From positions 47,042,095-47,106,094 of the forward strand of contig NC_050097.1 in assembly GCF_902167145.1 (NCBI RefSeq): 64,000 bases of DNA, read 5' to 3'. Positions 58,940 through 64,000 of the stretch are shown piece by piece. Below the pieces are notes generated by a model that saw nothing but the letters and a program-made list of their open reading frames with translations, was not told the DNA's origin and ran no database searches. The position numbers and the translations under genes are program-made. The first letter of the stretch is position 1. Each line of letters opens with the position of its first letter. The stretch comes from Zea mays (Eukaryota > Streptophyta > Magnoliopsida > Poales > Poaceae).

Positions 58940-61900
58940 GTAACCATGTCCTCCAGAGAACCTGTAAAAAATTATGCCACAAGCAAGGCTGAGTATACTA
59001 ATACTCAGCTAGACTTACCCGGTGTGAGGAGTCTACTCCTCTACCTCTAGACATGCAGTTGTTTGGCTGTGGGTTTTGGTTGCCAAAAGCACTAGCTGAG
59101 TTTCTAAATCAAGTTTTTAACTTTGTCAAAATTAAGTGTGACTCTCTTTAAGGCTAAAGATGTACTATCTATTCATACATAGTAGCAAACATTTTTAGCA
59201 ATCAACATCTTGTATCATCTCAACACAATTTCACTTGTTACTCAATGTAGCAGCATGGATCAAGCAGTCTCATTAGCTGCGAGAAGCAGACGATTCGAAT
59301 CGAGTTTTTAAACCTTGCAAGGTAAACCTAAACACACGACGTGGCGAGGCACTCCGTCCCCACACACATCAATCGTCCCCATCGATTCCCCGTCAGCAGA
59401 TCAGGGCTCACCGCCTTGGCGTACAATGCCTCACTGACCCCGACTGCCGTCGTGCAGTGACCGCACTTGTACCCACCATAACCGGAATGGGAGACCACGT
59501 CTCAGGTCGCGTGAGGGGTAAAGTCCACTGCCAGGTTCAATCAGGTACTAGTCTTACCGATTTACCATATTTCTCGGTATATGTTTAGTACGTTCAAACG
59601 CTTGACTCACGGTACCACACCTTAATCCTTATTCAAATTTTTATCCCGTGAACAACCAATCCCCATGGATTGTTGTCCACAAACCAGCATCATTATGATA
59701 AGAAAGTGGATACAACCAATTTTCTGACCTCGCGCGAGTGCTAGAAAAATCACTCGACTTCTACTGAGATCCTACTTAATAAAGCAGCTACTCGACCTAG
59801 CATACTAGTATTCATCTCAACAGGATTCCTGAGATCATGCAACTAGGGTTTTCAAACAACTCCTACACTTAAGTGCACATTCAATTCTACAATCAATAAG
59901 TGCAGTAAAATAGCATAAATAACAGGTTATGCATAAAACCGGGGCTTGCCTTCCAAAGCAGTGGCAGGCAGGTCCTCTGATGCAGGCTCCGGTGCTGGAT
60001 CCGGGGCTACCTCCTGAGCAGCTCCTTGCTCCGGTACGAGGACGTATTCTCCGTCAGCAAGGTTACAGTCTATCGAATGCAATGAACATGAATGTCATGA
60101 TGATGCAGGATTTAATAACATTATGTTAAGAAGAAAACTAAGTTAAGGAGTAACTTAGGGTTTTCTTGGTCATGCGGGGCTTTTAGTGGGTTGTGCTCAT
60201 CATTTTTGGGTTTGGGTTTTTGTTGAGGATAAACATAGTGAATTTGTATTGTCTTTATACATTTCAGTGGGCAATTTACAAGGGTTTTAGGATGACACTA
60301 ATTACCATTATTTATTTTCCTTTCTTTAATTTCTACTTATGGTTTCTAGTATAGGTTTGAACTACGACAATGGTTTAATAATTTTCAAAACTTCTGTAAA
60401 AATTACAGTGGGTTGCTATTTGCTTTTCTAGCTTGTTTTAAGAATTTGAGGCTGAAAATAATAAGGCTATGCTTTAGACAAAAATAACAAGAGTGGTGTA
60501 AAATGAGCCACTTTACACTACATCTCTTAATTAGAGGTAGGGTCTGTCTTAAAGGTTATTTTTGTTGGCATCTAACAGTAATAATAGGCTTCTGTGCCAA
60601 AAGCCACAGAAGGCTAAGGGGTGGTTATTTAGTTATGATTTTCTAAAGTTTAAAGTCAAAAAGGCACTTTCTACTACATTTTTATTTGAAAAATGTCAAA
60701 CAGCAGGTTTCATATTTTTCCTAAGTTTTTATTAACAAAACATTAGTTATCCCAAGGGTTGGGATGTTTTCACCTTGGGGTTATTTTTGTAGGGTTTTTC
60801 TAAGTTTCCCCTTGTTTTATTAAAATAAAAGGTATCCTACTTATTTTATACCTAAACAGGGTATGATATATTTTTCTAGTGAACTACCTTGAATAAGTAT
60901 CCTAACAAAAATAGGGGTGCCCTCTGGTTCATTATTTAAATCACATTTTTTATTTTTCTTAACCTTGAGCATATTGTGAAATAAGGGGCAAAAACTAACT
61001 TAATGGGGTGGACAGAAAGGTCTAGCATTTTTATTTGGGTTAGTAGGTAGATATAAACTTCTCCAAATTTTTCTAGCCTTAGTCAAATAGTGCAACTAAT
61101 TTTAGCCCTATTATTGAGCTTTTGGCCAAAATTATAAATAAATCAGAGCTTTAAAGTTTTCTATAGTACCTAGGGGGTTTTATATTTTTCTTAGGGGGTT
61201 ACATTATTTAGAGTCTGTCAAAATTGATTTGACCAAATTTGGATGAACTAAACAGAAGTTATGAATTTTTAAAGCCTCTGTTTAAATTAAAAACATATTT
61301 AAAAAGAGTTTCCTGGAAAAACAGTTTGCACCGAGGTCCCTGGGTTAAGGCTAAATCAATCTTCGCAGTTCTACCCTTGCGCCACTATTCCCTTGAGTCG
61401 CTGACAGTTCAAAAAGCCCCCTGACCTTCTCTTCCCCTCACCCGCAGTCCTTCCCCCAATGTAAACAGTACCCGCGGGAAAGAAAAGGGTGGCGCGGCTT
61501 ACCGGCGGCGAGATAGGTCCGGCGAGGGGCAGGGTTGGCTCGGGGAGGCTCTGGCGGTCACAGCGAGGTGTGGCTTGACGGCGGGGATGGCCGGAATCGC
61601 CCGGTCCACGTGTGCAGGCGGGTGTTCTCGTCGGCGGCGAGTGTACCGGCCAAACCACGGCGATCTGGTTCAATCCAAGGGCACGGTGAGCTTCCTGGGG
61701 TGACGTATAGGCTATCTGTGCAGTGAATCGAGAAATGGCTCAGTGATTTACCCGGTCCACGCACTCCGGCGGGGTTGAGAGCTCCGGCGACCGTGGACTG
61801 GCCTCTCCGGCGAAGCAGGCTTCGATTCCTCGCTCGGGGAGCTTCACTGAGTTGTGCACACTCGTCTCCGAGGGTTGGATGGGGCTGGGGAAGGCTGGAC

Positions 61901-63139
61901 TGGCCGGTCTACGGCGGCAGTGGCTCGGGTGGCCGCGGACACGCCGCGCACGGGCAAACGACGGTGAACTGAGCTCCGGTGAGGCTTGAGCGTGTGCGGA
62001 AGAGTGTAACCGACACCTGGGAGGGCTTTATAGGCGCGGGCGCGGGACAGGGCGCCGGCTGGCCGTTGGCGCGACGCGAGGCACGCGGGGGCGCGCGCGG
62101 GCGTGCTCTGGCAAGCTCAAGGCGCGTCGAACACGTGGCTCATTGCTTCTGCCCGTGTTCTTCCCTCTGCTGAGCGACCAAAACGTACGAATCTTACCCT
62201 ACCGCATGTGGGAGATCTCTTCCCTGCACCTAGAGCTACCTAGTTTATGTAAGTTCCAAGAATAGATGTGGTCGGGTTAGAGAGATATGAGGGTGGGAAG
62301 TTGGCTGTGTCAGACATGTCCAAACCGAGACAAAAATGGTGCCAAGTCATGTCAAACGCCCTAGGGTAGGTGTCATCTCTTTCCAGGGTATTCTAGGGTT
62401 AATTTGGCGCCACTTTGTCAATTGGGTCGAAGGGCTTTGAAATTTGGATTAAGGTGAACATGTGGAATCTTTGCTCAAAGGTTAGTTTTTATACTTAGGC
62501 AAAATCTGAATTCTCCCTTGAGCTGAACCTTAGGTGAACTTTTTAGGACTTTTCTGAAAACTTTTTGGGGGTATTTTCTTACTATTAATTGTAGGTTATG
62601 AAGTATATTACAACTTTTATATTTGGCCCAAGCCATGATCACAAGATTTACATGACCTTTTGATCATAGCTTCAATTAGGGTTCCTATTGCCCAAGAGGG
62701 GTTTGCTTTAGTGTTTTAGGAAATTCCCACTTAGATGTGCATGACAAGCTAGGGCATGATATCCAAGATAGTTTGCACTTGCTTAGGACCTTGAATTCCA
62801 AGTTTGAGGGACTTTGCCAATATCAATCTTCATGTGATAATGGGTTAAAAGGGAGTAGCCCTGGGTGGACACCCTGAGTAACACCTGGGGTGTTACAGTG
62901 CGGTTGCATGCCGCCTGCACGGCGGTCCGCCCTTTCACCCGCTGGTCTGGGCGAAAGTGGAGGAATGCTCGTAACCGCTGGGCATTTGCGCGCACTGCGC
63001 GCCAGTTTGGCTTCTTCTGCCCTGGGCCAGCTTGCATGACGCGTGGGACCCAACCCCCGTGTCGTAGGGGGAGGACCTTGGAGCATGTTGGAGAAGACTC
63101 AGCCCGCAATGGCTGAGGACGCGAGTGGAGAGAGTTGCC

Positions 63140-63148
63140 TTTAAAAGG
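63140..63148 (+). promoter_or_regulatory. TATA-like site ahead of the antisense ORF of D
   Basis: GCCTTTAAAAGGAGG stands 26 bases before the ATG at 63,174 on the strand opposite to D. The spacing is short for a start site plus 5' UTR, so it is only suggestive. Confidence 0.35.
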
Positions 63149-63173
63149 AGGGTGATCCCCTTGAAAGGCAACC

Positions 63174-63662
63174 ATGTCTTCGTGCTCCCCTTATGCATCG
63201 CGTCTTTCCACCTTCCGTGCCCCCGGAGGGGGAACACTCGCAGTCCTTCCGCCTTGTCGTTGGAGGAACGCAACTTCGCGGAAGTTGGTACCTTTCAGCC
63301 ATCGTTTGGCTTCAAGGATTTTCATCAGGCAGCCCGGCCGCATCCCCTCGCCGGTGGTCACCCAAGACGGTGACCACCAGCTCCTGGGTGGGGAGAAGCA
63401 AGCCGGGCTGCAGCCTCTGCCCCTCCCTCAGCTTCAAGGATGTTCATCATCAATGCTGGGGGGGAGTGCGCCGAGTTGGGGTCGGTCTCCGTGTGGGCAG
63501 CGGCCCGCTCCTTCCCTCAGTGATCGGAGGGAAAGGCGTTCGCCGTTCGTGGCGCTGGCAGCTGCCGCGTGTCCGGTTCTCCGGCCCGAGCGGCTTCGGC
63601 GCCGCTTCCGGTGCCACCTTCCGCCACGGCAGCCAGAAGAGGTTTCTCCACCGATGAGATAG
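63174..63662 (+). CDS. Possible antisense ORF in the 3' region of D
   Basis: 162 codons running opposite to D, starting at an ATG in the context AACCATGTC. The product is rich in Pro, Arg and Ser with no recognised domain. Tat-lineage Ty3/gypsy elements such as Grande are known to carry antisense ORFs between pol and the 3' LTR, and this one lies in that interval. Competing frames of similar length overlap it (63,193-63,657 plus, 63,434-63,961 minus), so it may be chance in GC-rich sequence. It could also be one exon of a spliced gene. Confidence 0.3.
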   Translation: MSSCSPYASRLSTFRAPGGGTLAVLPPCRWRNATSRKLVPFSHRLASRIFIRQPGRIPSPVVTQDGDHQLLGGEKQAGLQPLPLPQLQGCSSSMLGGSAPSWGRSPCGQRPAPSLSDRRERRSPFVALAAAACPVLRPERLRRRFRCHLPPRQPEEVSPPMR

Positions 63663-64000
63663 TCGGTGCCGCCCACGGACTGACCTCCAACTCTACGGCC
63701 TTCTGCTCGTCCTCGCCCCTCGAGTGGGGATGTGGGCGAGGGTTTTATGGCAGCAGCATCCGCCCTAAGGTCATCGCTGCTGCTGTTCGGCCGCTCGGAG
63801 CAGAAGTCGTCGTCGCCGCTGCTGGAGCGGGCGGCGACGAGCCATCCGTCGGCCTTCTGTTGCTCCGCAGGCCCTCCAATCGTGGGGGGTTGTTCGTACC
63901 TGCGGAGGTGGAACCGGAGTTCCGTTTGTAATGGCACCTTGAGTGCCGGTGTCTTGTTCATTGTGGCTGTCGAGGCCTGAACATGTATGTATTTTCGGCA

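Larger units (their letters stand above)
45086..62897 (-). mobile_element. Retrotransposon E: Tekay-like chromovirus as a partly deleted tandem array
   Basis: Order along the plus strand: LTR fragment (45,086-45,794), internal fragment (45,795-46,648), full LTR (46,649-50,983), full interior (50,984-57,238), full LTR (57,239-62,897, carrying solo LTR F). A single GTGCG duplication surrounds it all. Polarity is minus. The interior carries an extra ORF, an uninterrupted gag-pol, a primer site and a purine tract. The structure is what unequal LTR recombination followed by a ~9-kb deletion would leave. Confidence 0.9.
57239..62897 (-). repeat. 5' LTR of E (right copy), carrying solo LTR F
   Basis: 5,659 bp including the 1,305-bp insertion; about 4,354 bp native, collinear with 46,649-50,983. 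It has a ~19-base insertion near 61,620-61,640 relative to the middle LTR and scattered substitutions. The outer end TGTTACA meets the second GTGCG. Confidence 0.9.
41941..64000 (-). mobile_element. Retrotransposon D: Ty3/gypsy-like, interrupted by E, 5' part beyond the window
   Basis: 3' LTR (41,941-43,484), then internal sequence 43,485-45,085 and 62,903-64,000, with element E between. Polarity is minus: the tract GGCTCGGGGGCTAC stands before the LTR start TGTCGGGGACC. No gag or pol domain is reached within the window, so at least 2.7 kb of 3' internal sequence is non-coding on the element's own strand. The LTR recalls the maize Xilon/Gyma/Flip group, but the family is uncertain. Confidence 0.72.
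62903..64000. other. Internal region of D after the E insertion
   Basis: Resumed sequence of D, GC-rich. No gag or pol motif appears on either strand. A plus-strand promoter-like site and an ORF are listed separately. Other overlapping frames here have no recognisable domain. Confidence 0.6.

Noticed and set aside
63434..63961. A 175-codon minus-strand frame at the end of the window as gag or pol of D
   Set aside because: No zinc knuckle, protease, RT or integrase motif; Arg/Gly/Ser-rich chance frame in GC-rich DNA.
1..64000. CRISPR arrays, bacterial operons or plasmid origins
   Set aside because: No regularly spaced short repeats with unique spacers; introns, LTR elements and a PPR gene show plant nuclear DNA.

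Overview
The window looks like a plant nuclear chromosome, most likely maize (Zea mays) or a close relative. It pairs a short gene-bearing stretch with about 50 kb of retrotransposons inserted into one another. Those include Sirevirus-type copia LTRs with CACCGGACTGTCCGGTG palindromes and several kilobase-scale chromovirus LTRs. Families are recognised from memory of motifs, not from a database search.

Gene side (1-13,700). Positions 1-2,175 hold no gene I can support. A Mutator-like (MULE) DNA transposon fills 2,185-6,549. It has about 158-bp terminal inverted repeats, a perfect 9-bp target duplication and a five-exon transposase with no visible lesion. A single-exon P-class pentatricopeptide repeat gene lies on the minus strand (9,045-10,841). 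Upstream of it, on the same strand, is a decayed FKBP-type prolyl isomerase pseudogene (11,931 to about 13,695). A 285-bp Tourist-like MITE sits inside the pseudogene, and the first retrotransposon cuts it off.

Retrotransposon side (13,701-64,000). This is a nest at least six levels deep. (A) A minus-strand Sirevirus, 13,701-35,564, with decayed pol and a spliced envelope-like gene. Its 3' LTR carries a 13.9-kb non-autonomous element (15,065-28,966) with two 6.1-kb LTRs and only 1.67 kb of non-coding interior. (B) A plus-strand Opie/Ji-like Sirevirus interrupts the integrase of A (35,565-37,925). (C) A minus-strand chromovirus interrupts the gag of B (37,926-41,940). (D) A Ty3/gypsy element interrupts the integrase of C (41,941-45,085, resuming at 62,903). 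(E) A Tekay-like chromovirus with an uninterrupted gag-pol interrupts D (45,086-62,897). (F) An Opie-like solo LTR sits in one LTR of E (57,640-58,939). Host-side duplications ATTAC, GTGCG and GTAAC confirm three of these insertions, and TTTAATTTA confirms the MULE.

How the parts relate. E is an LTR-interior-LTR-interior-LTR array inside one target duplication, with about 9 kb deleted. It encodes a complete gag-pol plus an extra ORF upstream of gag. The coding-less element in A shares with E its primer-binding site, 5' leader, polypurine tract and about 1.4 kb at one LTR end, so E-like elements are plausible suppliers of its proteins. The missing parts of A, B, C and D should lie beyond 64,000.
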